From the NCBI GenBank assembly GCA_963930645.1, contig OZ005662.1:81663902-81727901 (forward strand): a DNA stretch of 64,000 bases, in the 5' to 3' direction. Position 1 is the first letter of the stretch. Every line of letters begins with the position of its first letter. The notes beneath the pieces were generated by a model. The model searched no databases, had not been told where the DNA came from, and was given only the letters and a program-made list of their open reading frames with translations. This DNA is from Salticus scenicus. Its lineage: Eukaryota; Arthropoda; Arachnida; Araneae; Salticidae. The position numbers and the translations under genes were made by a program. Shown here in pieces: positions 1 through 10,285 of the stretch.

Positions 1-660
1 ATATAATATGTATACATATTATGATAACAATAAGGGTGAGAACAAAAAAGGAACAGATGCCACAACAACGCACAAAAGCCAATTTGATCTGTATTTTTTT
101 AATTTAGATTTGAAAACTAATACATATATGTATGTATACATTAAGGCAATTGTAAGACAGATGACAACCAGTCACTTTTCATTACGCATAGAAATTAAAT
201 AAAATGTGATAATTTTAATAATATCTAATAATTAAGAAATCAAAAGTATAATATATACAATTAGAATAACAGTTAATACACGTAGTAACAGCAGTAACAC
301 GTAGTAAAAGTTAATACACGCAAATGCGGCTATTACCAAAGTAAATAATATAAATAAATTTGTATTAGCCCTAACTTGAAAAAAAAAAAAAAAAAAAAAA
401 TACGGAAATCATATATTTTATAATGTTGATAAAATTCATATTTACCAAGGTAAAGAATAATGATAATTTATTTCAAAAATACATTCAAAATATTTGCATA
501 AGTGCAGCCTTTTCAATTTTTAAATGTAAGCATATATATTTCATGATAGCAAAAAGAATGAGAACGAAAAAATAATGGTTGAACAATCTGCCACAACACA
601 CAAAAGCTCCATTCAGCTGCTCAGTCGAACCCGGCACTTGCTATCTGTGGAACTCAAAAG

Positions 661-1092
661 ATGGTAAGGAAAAAACTATTTTTTCTTTAAAAAAATATTT
701 CTTTATTTGTGTATCTTTAAGACTTTTTTTTTTTTTTAATCTTTTCATGGGTTTTTAACCAGGTACCCACTTCAGCAGATTGTGAAACCGGACCTTCTGG
801 TTTGAGTGATCCAGTCATCAATCCATCGCTTTTCTGCACCGACTGCAAGAATGGATTTTTTTCCACGGCTTCATTAAGGGCTCATTTAAAAACACATTTG
901 GTAATTATCATCTCACTTTCTCTTTTAAACTATTCAAAAATACATTAACTGTTTTTTTTTTTTTTTTTACAGAGGACGAATCCTACACCTAATCAAACTA
1001 ATCAAATAGGAGTTGGGAGTTCTACCAGAAAAAAAAAATGCTCCAATGCGACATCAGTGCCTCCTCCTCCTCCCCGAATGCAGAAAAGCTAA
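661..1092 (+). CDS. Spliced one-finger C2H2 zinc-finger protein (copy A)
   Basis: The most intact copy of a small zinc-finger gene. The model joins ATG 661-663 (donor GTAAGG follows), exon 763-900 (acceptor TTTTTAACCAG, donor GTAATT) and exon 973-1,092 (poly-T tract then ACAG, stop TAA 1,090-1,092). All junctions are phase 0, giving 86 residues. The middle exon encodes one classical finger, C-X2-C-X12-H-X3-H, with cysteines at exon residues 25 and 28 and histidines at 41 and 45. The last exon gives an Asn/Pro/Ser-rich tail with PPPPP and ends RMQKS. The in-frame stop TGA at 580-582 upstream supports ATG 661 if there is no further 5' exon, though a first exon outside the window is equally possible. 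An AATAAA lies at 1,481. A single finger would suit a fragment of a larger regulator or a small binding protein. No family name is recognised. Confidence 0.55.
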
Positions 1093-1233
1093 TAATCGTC
1101 CAACTTTTCTTATAAATTGAATTTTGTACCAATTGATTTTGTGCATGTATTGTCACTGAATTGCGCTGTTTTATCTATTAGACGAACGCTGAAATATAAA
1201 CTGTTACATAATAGCATAATTTGTTATTACACG

Positions 1234-1414
1234 CAGAGCTGCCAACCTAATCCGGCATATGGTTTGTACCCCCCTCTTTCTACACAACTTAATTTTTAGA
1301 ATATTTGTTTTCTTAATTCATCGTAAATACATTTGAAGAAAATTACTCTAAAAATTAAGTGGTGTAGAAAAAGGGGCGGTACAAACGATTTGCCGGATTA
1401 GGTTGGCAGCTCTG
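1234..1414. mobile_element. Palindromic MITE, family TGCCAA-1 (copy A only)
   Basis: Near-perfect 181-bp palindrome with ends CAGAGCTGCCAACCTAATCC and its complement, around a core with ACTTAATTTTTAGA and ACTCTAAAAATTAAGT. Flanked by the 6-bp TSD TACACG on both sides. The same site is empty in B (about 28,352) and C (about 52,862), so the insertion postdates the A/B/C split. Confidence 0.9.
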
Positions 1415-1857
1415 TACACGTCACACAAAGCTCTTTAAAATTTTAAAGAATTATTATTCCGTTGAAAAGAAAAGCAATATAATAAAAAATAAATGAAAAT
1501 AAAATTATCTACTTTTATCGTAAATATCGGCTTCACAGAAATCAAACTGGCGGATTGACCAGCCTGTGTCTTTAGTGGCCTCAGATAAATACACGTATTT
1601 TTCCTTATAAACTATTCCAAAGTTTGTTGCGCTACAATCTCGTATCATTGTGTTACATCAATTGTCAACGCTTCTAAATGTAAAAGATTTTGAAATTATA
1701 CTTATTTAAAGCTTAATTTACAAATACTTTTCTTAAAATCTTACATATTTGTTAAAAACAAAATAATTTTAAATTAAATTAAAGGCATTTTCTTTTTTTC
1801 TTTCTCTCTCTCTCTCTCTTTTTTTTTTTTTCATATAATAAAATAGCTCTGTGACAA

Positions 1858-2110
1858 ACAGTGCCTGATTATCACAGGGACACACGGGGCACGTACCCCG
1901 AGCCCTGAGTATCAGGGTCCCTAAAACCGGTTTCTTGTATATTTCATTTAACAATTCTGCTTTTAATTATTAAATACCGTATCAGAAAATTTTGTTTAAG
2001 TGCAAGGAGATGGCTCAAAAAAATATGTGAACCTTGGACCTCATATGAAGTTAATCGGGCCCTGGTGACAAAATTGTTTTCAGACAATGAATAGAGAGAA
2101 TGCTTTCATT
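1858..2110. repeat. Old repeat remnant, partly missing in C
   Basis: Contains the GC-rich stretch GGGGCACGTACCCCGAGCCC and CAGGGTCCC, followed by a segment ending in GGGCCCTGGTGAC. Copy B (28,940-29,160) has the whole stretch. Copy C (53,295-53,465) lacks about 55 bases between ACAGTGCCTG and the CTTGTATATTT segment. It looks like an eroded DNA transposon, but no clean ends are visible. Confidence 0.3.
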
Positions 2111-2459
2111 GTCACTTTTAAGAAAATATTAATTGTGTAATTTAAAAAGATAATAATTGTACTTAGAAAAAATAAGGCGATATTTGTTATTAGTAAACAA
2201 AATATAAAAATAAAATAAAATAAAGAAAAAGAAATAGAACCATAAAATAGTATACTATTAATAATAATAATATTGTTATTTACTGTACCATAGCGATTAA
2301 AAGGTGAAAGCCACGGTATAAGCGAAAAATATGTGCCTATAACAACGCTTTTCGTTGAACAATTGGGCGGTAAGCAAATATGCCATGTCTCATCAAACTG
2401 ACCCTACATTTGTGATAAATCTATTTTAGTTCTGGGAATGTCCGTTGTCTAAAATTTCA

Positions 2460-2479
2460 TCCTCAGGATATCCTGAGGA
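2460..2479. other. Perfect 20-bp palindrome, copy A version
   Basis: Arms TCCTCAGGAT and ATCCTGAGGA form a perfect palindrome without spacer. The B and C equivalents differ only by paired, complementary substitutions. Confidence 0.85.
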
Positions 2480-3454
2480 CGTGCTGGGGAAAAATTATTC
2501 CTCCTAAAAATCCTTATTCCATCTTATAGGAGCTCTTGGGGGTGAAAGTGGTCAGCGTCTTCGGCACCACTATTTTTATTTAGAACAGTGTATTTTTATA
2601 TCAAATAAAAAATACTCGCGGAAGACTTCCGTCAAAAGAGGGGAAACTTTCACACCAGGGGGCCTAGAACCAACTCATCGGAATGCTGACCTTCACGGAA
2701 ACTTTACGGTATGACGTCACCTCTCCCTTAAATCTCGAAAACTATTAGTATAAATGTATCTTAATCCTTTTGGGATCGGAAAAGGCTCCTGAAATTGGAT
2801 TCAAACATTTTGACGGGGGATTATGTCGCGGATATACAAATTCGACTGCCGATTTTAAGATGGCAGCTTTGATTTTAGCGATATTAAAATTATTTCTTGA
2901 ATATGCATAAATGCTTATTTTTAAAATTGTTATATAAAGTAATGTATATTCTTAATAGAACATATCTATGAAGAATAACGTCATAATATTTAAAGTTATT
3001 GAAAATTAATTCAGTTTAATGAAAATTGTAATTTTTTTTTTTTTTTTTTTTTTTTTTTTGTAACTAAAATATTTTTTTAAATGTATGAAGAATAACATGT
3101 CTTAATATTTAACTTCAATGAAAATTAATTAATTTTAATTAAAACTACAATAAATATATTTTTGTCCGTAATTAAAATTCTTATTAGTCATGTATAATAG
3201 CACATCTATAAAGAATAACAATTCTTAATATTTAAAGTTATTAAAAAAAAAATTGTGAAAACTGCAATTATATATTTTCTTTGTAACTAAAAGTCTTTAT
3301 ATTTTGAAATAACTAATGTAAAAATAATTGTAAATAAGATTATATTAAGTGCACTTAATATATCTAGTATTCTAAAAACCAAAACTGCTATAATTTTTTT
3401 TATATGAAACAAAATTAATAAATATAATGCAAAATCTTTTTTTTCTCTACGTTT

Positions 3455-4828
3455 TTAGCAGTTCATAATTAGAGGGACAATCAGGATTTTTTTCGTTTTA
3501 TTTAACTTATAAGTGGATAAATTACAGTTAACATGCAAATTTGTTAACTACTGGGCTAGATTAATTCATATATAAGCCTTCAATTTTTCTTGGACATTAC
3601 TGATAATTCCTCGAAAAAAAAGAAACTTCATTCAGGGAAGTATGATAAATATGTTTTTTAAGTGGAAGGATAATTTCAATCCGCCGAATTTCTAATGAAA
3701 TTCGAAAATCTAAAATGGCTGAAGGAAATGTGATCAAACGTTGAACTGCTGGTTCGGTAGGAGAGAGATCTGATGCAAAATCATAGTTGTTTTACAGAGA
3801 TCGAAGACTCCTAATTCCTCTTTTTGTTATACTCATAATGACTGCTGCTGAATTTGCTCGTAATTTTAAACGAAAGGTTGGGGTCCACACTTATGCATAT
3901 TTAAAATAATTAATATGTTAAAATGAATAAAAACCTGTAATAATCAATAAGCATTTAATGGGGGAAAGAACGTCTGTGTTAAAGTTGAATAAGACAATAT
4001 TTAATGGTAAAATGTTGCATTTTCGGATGAAAAAAATTTTATTCTTGATTAAGCAAAAGATTTTATCAGTGACTGACACGATCTGAAGATAGCGAAAGAC
4101 AGAGCAGATTTTTTAAAGGCAGATATGAATCGGACATTTTAAAAGTGGATCTATGGTGCTCTGGAAGCTGTTTCTACTGAAGGCTGAATGAATTTAGTAA
4201 ATTTTCCTATTATTATGAACATCAAGAGAATATCCGCAAATTTTAAATTTGGAATTCTCAGATTTTTGTTAGATTTTGGGGGTAATATTTTTTTCAACAA
4301 GACTTACATTTTTGCTCTACTTCTAGAGCAATAGGAAATAGTTTGAAGAAAGTAACTTCTTTATTGTTGCCTTTCCCGTGGCCTAAAGGTTGAAAAAAAC
4401 CTTATCTTATCATATTAGAAAAGTTTATGCAAGTGAAAAGCAATTTTAAATAGTTTAAATGTATTCAGAATATCATCTATGCTGTATGAAATGGTATTGA
4501 AACTGAATATTAAAGAAAATATATGTGTATATACCAAAAAGAATGTCTGACTGTTTCACCCTAAAAAGAGACCCCAAAAAATATTAATTTATAGAATAAT
4601 TGAAAAAAAAAATTACTAAGATTCGAGCTGTCCTTATAATTCTGAACACCTGAAAAATCCTTTTTTTGACAGTATTTAAAGTTTTTTATGATAGAAAAAC
4701 GATAAAACTTTTTAAATATCGTCAATAATGAAATTCAAATTAATAAAAAATATATTTGTTTAAATAATAGTGTTCAGTGTTTAGTTAATATAAAAAAACG
4801 GGTGTCCTTATAATTATGAGAAGGAGTG
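3455..4828 (+). mobile_element. Decayed Tc1-like DNA transposon (copy A only)
   Basis: About 1.37 kb, the usual Tc1 size, absent from B and C. The left end near 3,458 reads GTTCATAATTAGAGGGACA. The right end, reversed from 4,828, reads CTTCTCATAATTATAAGGACA, so imperfect terminal inverted repeats remain. The interior shows scattered transposase-like pieces on the plus strand, such as a helix-turn-helix-like stretch around 3,800-3,900 and an ATGGTG...CTGTTTCT segment near 4,150 resembling the Tc1 MVWG-CFS block. There are many stops and indels, so it is long dead. Internal similarity is weak and read by eye. Confidence 0.5.
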
Positions 4829-4834
4829 CATATA

Positions 4835-5035
4835 CATACTTGCCAACATGCTAATTAATATTCCGTAGTATCATTAACCCCACCTTCTTTCTCACACCAG
4901 TATCTTTTTAGTGTATTTTTCTGCTTATTTAATCGTAATTGCATTTGAATAATATTACTTAAAAATTTACTGGTGTGGGAAAAAGGGCGGGACAAACAAC
5001 ACTACGGAATATTAATTAGGATGTTGACAAGTATG
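4835..5035. mobile_element. Palindromic MITE, family TGCCAA-2
   Basis: About 201-bp palindrome, left end CATACTTGCCAACATGCTAA, then TATTCCGTAG; right end mirrors it and closes with GACAAGTATG. Core CACACCAGTATC...TACTGGTGTG. Flanking AT-rich sequence makes the TSD ambiguous (about 5 bp ATATA). Confidence 0.8.
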
Positions 5036-5059
5036 ATATATATAATATATATACATATG

Positions 5060-5272
5060 CATACTTGCCAACCATCTCATTAATAACCGTACAATTGTTA
5101 ACGCCCCCTGAAAAAACGCCCCTTTTCTCACACCACTATATTTTTAGAGTAATTCTCTCCAAATGTTGTTACGATTAAATAAGACAAAAATTACTCTAAA
5201 AAATTATTGGTGTGAAAAAATAGGCGGGTACTAAAAATTGTACGGTTCATAATGAGATGGTTGGCAAGTCTG
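5060..5272. mobile_element. Palindromic MITE, family TGCCAA-3 (copy A only)
   Basis: 213-bp palindrome, ends CATACTTGCCAACCATCTCA and GAGATGGTTGGCAAGTCTG, core with TTTTTAGAGTAATT and ATTACTCTAAAAA. Flanked by the perfect 6-bp TSD CATATG (5,054-5,059 and 5,273-5,278). B (about 31,132) and C (about 56,105) have a single CATATG there, which is a clean empty site. Confidence 0.9.
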
Positions 5273-5521
5273 CATATGGAGAGAGGGAGAGAGATTGCCT
5301 TATTTCATCATTATCCGTTATAAATTGTCATATTCAATGCAGTATTATCTATTGTAGCAATAATAAAGGCTAGTTATTAAATTTCAAGGCAGTAAATCAT
5401 TTTCATTTACTGTCGTAAAAATGCTAGTAACTGGCCAAAAGTCAATTTCAGTAATGACTGATTTAATATATAGAAAATACATATGGTATTCACAAATAAG
5501 TGTGCAGAAAAAGTCTTCTTT

Positions 5522-5745
5522 TTAACCCTTTGCGGTGCAAGACAACTTAAAACATTTAAATTATACTGCTACCAGAATTCATGAATTAAATTAAAGGAAA
5601 TTTTAAATTTTAATGTTTAGAAACCGGCCATTTCTGATATGTTATAAACGTGAATTTTTGCTAACAAATTTCCGGGATGAATTTTTGCAGCTGGATCTTA
5701 AATTCTGCGTCCTCGCAGCGACGACAGCGCGCGTTAAGGGGTTAA
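5522..5745. mobile_element. TTAA-flanked element, arms CCCTTTGCGGTG (copy A only)
   Basis: Begins TTAACCCTTTGCGG and ends AAGGGGTTAA, with TTAA at both borders. B and C lack it in the same T-rich stretch. The TTAA target suggests piggyBac-type or similar integration. Outer repeats are short and imperfect. Its only open frame (5,613-5,846) runs past the element and is taken as chance. Confidence 0.55.
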
Positions 5746-6364
5746 AAAAAAAAATTAAAAACACACGTTCACATCACTCACACTTGCAGTCAGCCATGTT
5801 TATTTATATAAAATCCAAATGGAATGCCGCGGTAAGTATGAAATAACCTTTGATTGTGATTGGTCAACATAATGCTATTTCCATAACATGTCGGTCACTG
5901 TGGAAGGAATTTCCAGTCACATTTCCGAGAAGATGGTACTCGTGTATAAAATGCTTATCGGAATGATTTTGGTGGAAACCGGCGTTTCTGATTGCGGAGT
6001 GTAAAAAAAAAAAAAAAAAAAAAAACTTTGAACGTCAAACGATGTAACGATACAGTTGGAGTTTCTTTTATTATCTATGGGATTCACATGATTTTTTTTC
6101 ATTTGTTAAAAACTGTAGGGATGCTTGGTAATGCTTTTAAGGAACTCGTATATTATGCAAGAACATTTATAAATTCGATGGTTTTGCTCCTCAATTTTCT
6201 ATACAAAAGTGTTATTTATTAAATAAATGCAGATTTTTTTCTTCTATCAGTAAAGTCTTTCTTTAAAAGTTTCAAAGGAAGTAGAGAGGTACTTATAGCT
6301 ATCTCTCATGTGTTTGTCCATCTGTGTTTATTGAAATTTATTTTTCCGATTGAGTGAAAATAAT

Positions 6365-6437
6365 GCCTGGACCGGGAGTCGAACCCCCAGATCATTGACT
6401 TACAAGGTAAAGGCTCTACCAATTGAGCTATCCAGGC
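6365..6437 (-). pseudogene. tRNA-Thr(UGU)-like unit 1
   Basis: 73-nt cloverleaf-like sequence with acceptor GCCTGGA pairing with TCCAGGC, A-box TAGCTCAATTGG, B-box GGTTCGACTCC and anticodon loop CTTGTAA. The anticodon stem (TTTAC/GTCAA) has one mismatch and the T-arm has an extra G, so it is tRNA-derived rather than a safe functional gene. Confidence 0.6.
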
Positions 6438-6650
6438 CGACAACCGGTGGACATTACTCACTCAGACAACCTTTAGGCAAAAACATCTGGTCTATCATGT
6501 AGATAGCTCAACAGAAATAAGCCGCAGGTAAAGGAAAACACCATTAAACAATGGGAGAAAGAAATACAATATATTAAAATCACACAATCACATGATTTGG
6601 AAGAGAATCATATTTATTGAAATTTATTTTTCCGACTGAGCGAAAATAAT

Positions 6651-6722
6651 GCCTGGACCGGGAGTCGAACCCCAGATCAATGATTTACAAGGTCAAGGCT
6701 CTCCCAATTGAGCTATTCAGGC
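6651..6722 (-). pseudogene. tRNA-Thr(UGU)-like unit 2
   Basis: Same head as its neighbours with an intact anticodon loop CTTGTAA. One acceptor base is altered (GCCTGAA against TCCAGGC), the D-stem is altered (GCTC/GGGAGAG) and the anticodon stem is altered (GTAAATCA side). Confidence 0.55.
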
Positions 6723-7008
6723 CGACAACCGGTGGACATTACTCACTCAGACAATCTTTTGGCAGAAACATCTGGTCTATCATGTAGATAGCTCAACAGA
6801 AATAAGCCACAGGTTCTAATAAATTTCAATAAACATGATTTTCTTCCGAATCAGTTGATTTTGCGATTTTAATAAATTGTATTTCTTTCGCCCATTGTTT
6901 AATGGTGTTTTTCTTTACCTGCGGCTTAATTCTGTTGAGCTATCTACATGATAGACCAGTTGTTTCTGCCTAAAGGTTGTCTGAGTGAGTAATGCCCATC
7001 GGTTGTCG

Positions 7009-7081
7009 GCCTGGATAGCTCAATTGGTAGAGCCTTGACCTTGTAAGTCAATGATCTGGGGGTTCGACTCCCGGTCCAGGC
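7009..7081 (+). pseudogene. tRNA-Thr(UGU)-like unit 3
   Basis: Plus-strand unit with perfect acceptor stem GCCTGGA/TCCAGGC, D-stem GCTC/GAGC, anticodon stem TTGAC/GTCAA and loop CTTGTAA. The A-box and B-box fit RNA polymerase III consensus. The T-arm carries one surplus G. It is the best cloverleaf of composite I. Confidence 0.6.
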
Positions 7082-7675
7082 ATTATTTTCACTCAGTCGG
7101 AAAAATAAATTTCAATAAATATGATTTTCTTCCCAATCAGTTGATTGTGTGATTTTAATATATTGTATTTCCATTTGTATTTACCAAATTTACCCAAAAC
7201 AACAAATAAACAGGAATGAAACAGTTTCCCTTTTTCTTCCACTTTCTCCATTTCTATATCCGAATTTTCATTATATTTTTACACTTATTATTGCAACTTC
7301 ACACCTTAAAATTTTTGTACGAAATTATTGGAGGGGGGGGGGGAGAGGAGAATCGAAACTTTTCCATCCCTGAATAAATTTAGAAATTAGTGTATCTTCA
7401 AACTGATGTCCGTTATTCAAATTCCCTCTGGCATGTTTGTTATTGAAACATAGGTATCGAGTTGTATTGTTTTTAACACCACTATATCATTATGAAAAAT
7501 TTCATCTTATTTAATCGCAGAAAATAATTACAATAACTTTTCAAAGTTTCTATGAAAAATTTCCTGTAGCAAAAATATCATATAGGTTTGCAGTTGTGTA
7601 CATCATTAGAATTTAGAATTTAGCACATCGTAAGAATTCAAAATTGCATTCGAACCCATGTCCCCTAATTCAATG

Positions 7676-8448
7676 TTAACCCTTTAAGAGGGTGTTTTGG
7701 GTATTTTTGAACTCACGCAGGCAGAACAAATTTAGATCCATAAACTTTAAGAGGATGTATCAAACAGCCAGATGAAATGAATAATAAATATAAACCCATG
7801 AACGGAAATAAACTTACTCTTTAAGAAGCGGACATATTCTACTGTATTCTATTTTAACACTTATTAACATGTATGATTTTTATCGACAACCGTTTAGTCT
7901 AATGTTTTGGTTATTTTAACTCCTCCTACATTATTAATTTTTAAATATTTTACTATCCAGCATTTAGCAAATTCATACACAATATTCTTATTAATACATT
8001 TAGTACTTTAAATAGACCAACTGAAGACAGCATTATAACTATGTACCCCTTTTTATGTAATTATTTAATGAAAAAAATGATCATTAAAATTAACCAATAT
8101 CGCTCGTATGTCCCTTCTGAGGGGACTTTAAAAAATCGAGCTACGCCTTAAGGTGTGCCTCTGCAAATGAAGTATAATTTTTGTAAAACATATAACTATA
8201 GGCTACCTTTCGGCTACCGGGAAATTTTAACAAAAAGATTTATTTTAATTAATGATGAAGTAAAATAAATTATTACAATTTTTCGGTAGCCAAAAGGTAG
8301 TAAGTTGGAAACTATACGTGTGACGTTTTAAATGAACCCCAAAAGGCGTGTCTTGCGGAAAATATGCCGAGCGCAAAGGGTTAAAAATTTAAAATCACAC
8401 CCACTTTTGTTGAAAATCCCACAAAACACCCGATTCTTAAAGTGTTAA
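7676..8448. mobile_element. TTAA-flanked element with arms CCCTTTAAGA and ACACTTTAAGA
   Basis: Outer palindromic element starting TTAACCCTTTAAGAG and ending TTCTTAAAGTGTTAA, with inner mirrored GTGTTTTG/CAAAACAC. The second TTAA element (8,090-8,384) is nested inside. The same arrangement occurs in B (32,457-33,233) and C (about 57,416-58,120), so it predates the duplication. Confidence 0.6.
8090..8384. mobile_element. TTAA MITE, arms CCCTTATCGCTCG (copy A)
   Basis: Palindromic element between TTAA borders. B reads TTAACCCTTATCGCTCG on the left and CGAGCGCAAAGGGTTAA on the right, with inner mirrored GGCTACC/GGTAGCC. A has one arm base changed (TTAACCAATATCGCTCG). Confidence 0.65.
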
Positions 8449-8774
8449 CACTGTCGCGACCGCTGACATAGATTCACGTCATCTGAAAATATGTAACTCC
8501 GCCAGTGGGCGTTTCTTTCGAAATTTGTGTGTTATTTATTTATTAAGAATATACCAATATTCATATTTTTATAATCGTATATACTATGGATGCAAATACT
8601 TAAGACTTAAGATACTTAATACTTAAGAAAAAATAAAATCAGAATGTATATCCATTTGTAACATAAGTTTAAACACAGAAAATATTGATCTGAAACATTG
8701 TAACTTGGAAGAACAACGCCCGCAGGCGGACTTTAATGTCAAAAAGACAAAAGCATGCGGTAGCGGAAGCGTTA
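8445..8774. mobile_element. TTAA MITE, arms CACTTTCGCGACC (copy A); deletion breakpoint
   Basis: Left arm AACACTGTCGCGACCGCTGA. The right side carries AAAAGACAAAAGCATGCGGT and ends near GCGTTAC. Its left flank matches the flank of B 33,230 but its interior and right flank match B 36,481, so it marks the joint of a deletion of the roughly 3.2 kb in between. Confidence 0.75.
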
Positions 8775-8789
8775 CAAAATAAGTTTTAT

Positions 8790-8855
8790 GAAATAAGGCC
8801 GGGGTTAAAATTACTCCAGAATAAATTAAAATAGTGGCAGCTGCGCTCCTACCTC
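8790..8855. mobile_element. Right half of TGCCAA-4 MITE (copy A)
   Basis: GGGGTTAAAATTACTCCAGA followed by AATTAAAATAGTGGCAG matches the right arm of the family at 37,751-37,947. The left half was removed with the deletion. Confidence 0.55.
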
Positions 8856-9041
8856 CATATTTTGAAATTCGCCTTACAAACTCCCATAAGTTTTAATTTT
8901 TGAATATACTTAAATTCATTAATTAACTTTTTATTTATTACATAGACAAAAATTTATTCTTATCGTATCTTAATACTACTATAATGTATTCATTTGTATT
9001 TAGTGTGTTGCTTGGCTTTTACTACGTTTTAAAAATTAATA

Positions 9042-9045
<4 letters not shown>

Positions 9046-9074
<29 letters not shown>

Positions 9075-9076
9075 AA
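9046..9076. repeat. (AT)n(GA)n microsatellite
   Basis: Alternating TA run followed by GA repeats. Counterparts at 37,062-37,116 and about 62,063-62,122 are longer, so the locus is length-variable between blocks. Confidence 0.9.
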
Positions 9077-9437
9077 TTGTTGTAATTAATCGTAGGAGGA
9101 GTTTAACTTTCAAAATGCCTAACACGCCCATGTAAATGTTTTTATTTTACAAAGGGATGCGAAAACATACTATGTATATACATATATAATAGCAATCAGA
9201 CATAAATCATGTCTCAGATTACAGTTTGTATTTATACTAAAGCTTACACCCGCAATTTTGATTCCATTTCTTTATAAAAATTAACGTATTTTTTTTACGG
9301 TGTTTTAAATATTTTAAAGGGTGTTTAGTTACAGTAGGTTCTGTATTTAAAACAACTGTAATTACTGATTCTCTACAGTAGTTTAATCACAGTAATACTC
9401 TTTCTACGTTTAATTACAGAAGATTCTGCATTAACCT

Positions 9438-9471
<34 letters not shown>

Positions 9472-10285
9472 AAACTCGAATGAATGCATACCATAATATT
9501 ATGATACAGATAAATATAAATTATTGTGTATGTAATAAATAAACTTAACAATAATGCATATTAATTGGATCAAAATTGAATTTCTAATGGGAATTGTTAG
9601 AGGAGTTTGAAAGGAGTTCAGCATTCTTGCTTTTTAAAAACATGAATTTGAACGGTTTATAATAGACAAACAACTAAATTTCTACGGCAGTCATGTCAAT
9701 TGTTATGGTTCGTTGTAAGCTTATTCGAAAAATAGTGGGATGGGGCAGTTTTTAGTACATTTTACTACATTTTACTAAATGTGGCATAAAAAGGTTTTTG
9801 CAGAATTGTCGACTAAATTTTTTGACTTATGTCAGTTTTGTATTTTTTTCAGTATTTCAGCGCTTCTAAATCGGCATTAAATTTAGATATTCTAACAACA
9901 GTTGAAACTTTGTGGGGCTTTTCTCTGCTCTTTCTAAATATTTGCTTGATTTTTGTGTAGTTTGTTTAAAAACTTCCGAAATGAAGATTATTGTAAAATT
10001 TTTAGATTTCTTTTTTATTCTGTTTGCAATAACTTGAAAAATGTTTGAGATAGGAGAGCAATATATATATATATATTTTTTTATGCCCCATAACAGCTTA
10101 TCTGTTACCCACCCTCGGGTTATTTATGCAATAATGGATAATCCTGCGTATAAAATGTCTATTACTACCGAATTTTATTTTTGTTCACACCACTTTGCAT
10201 TGGTAATAATTTTTTTCTATAAAATATATTTTAAAGTTTTATCTTATCTTAAATTTGGTGAGTACATTACATTCCCTTTAAGCAT

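Larger units (their letters stand above)
6331..7171. mobile_element. tRNA-Thr-like foldback composite I (copy A only)
   Basis: An 841-bp insert absent from B and C (uninterrupted at about 31,960 and 56,920). It has two minus-strand units in tandem (period 286 bp, starting at 6,327 and 6,613), the second cut at about 6,815, followed by a plus-strand unit. Flanks CATCTGTGTTTA (6,319-6,330) and CATTTGTATTTA (7,172-7,183) form a 12-bp TSD with two later changes; the empty site in B reads CATCTGTGTTTA. Each unit holds a tRNA-like core flanked by inverted segments (GTCTGAGTGAGTAATG before, CATTATTTTCACTCAG after). The variable inversion point and long TSD fit target-primed reverse transcription with 5' inversion. 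Confidence 0.8.

Noticed and set aside
2770..2909. Similar frame in all three blocks (GFKxFDGGLxRG at 2,770, 29,925 and 54,200)
   Set aside because: The frame is open without indels, but the differences are mostly amino-acid changing and include charge changes, with no domain. No sign of protein-level selection.
6365..7081. Functional tRNA-Thr genes
   Set aside because: Acceptor, D and anticodon parts are good, but the T-arm has a surplus or mismatched G, copies sit in a mobile foldback unit, and several have stem mismatches. Treated as tRNA-derived.
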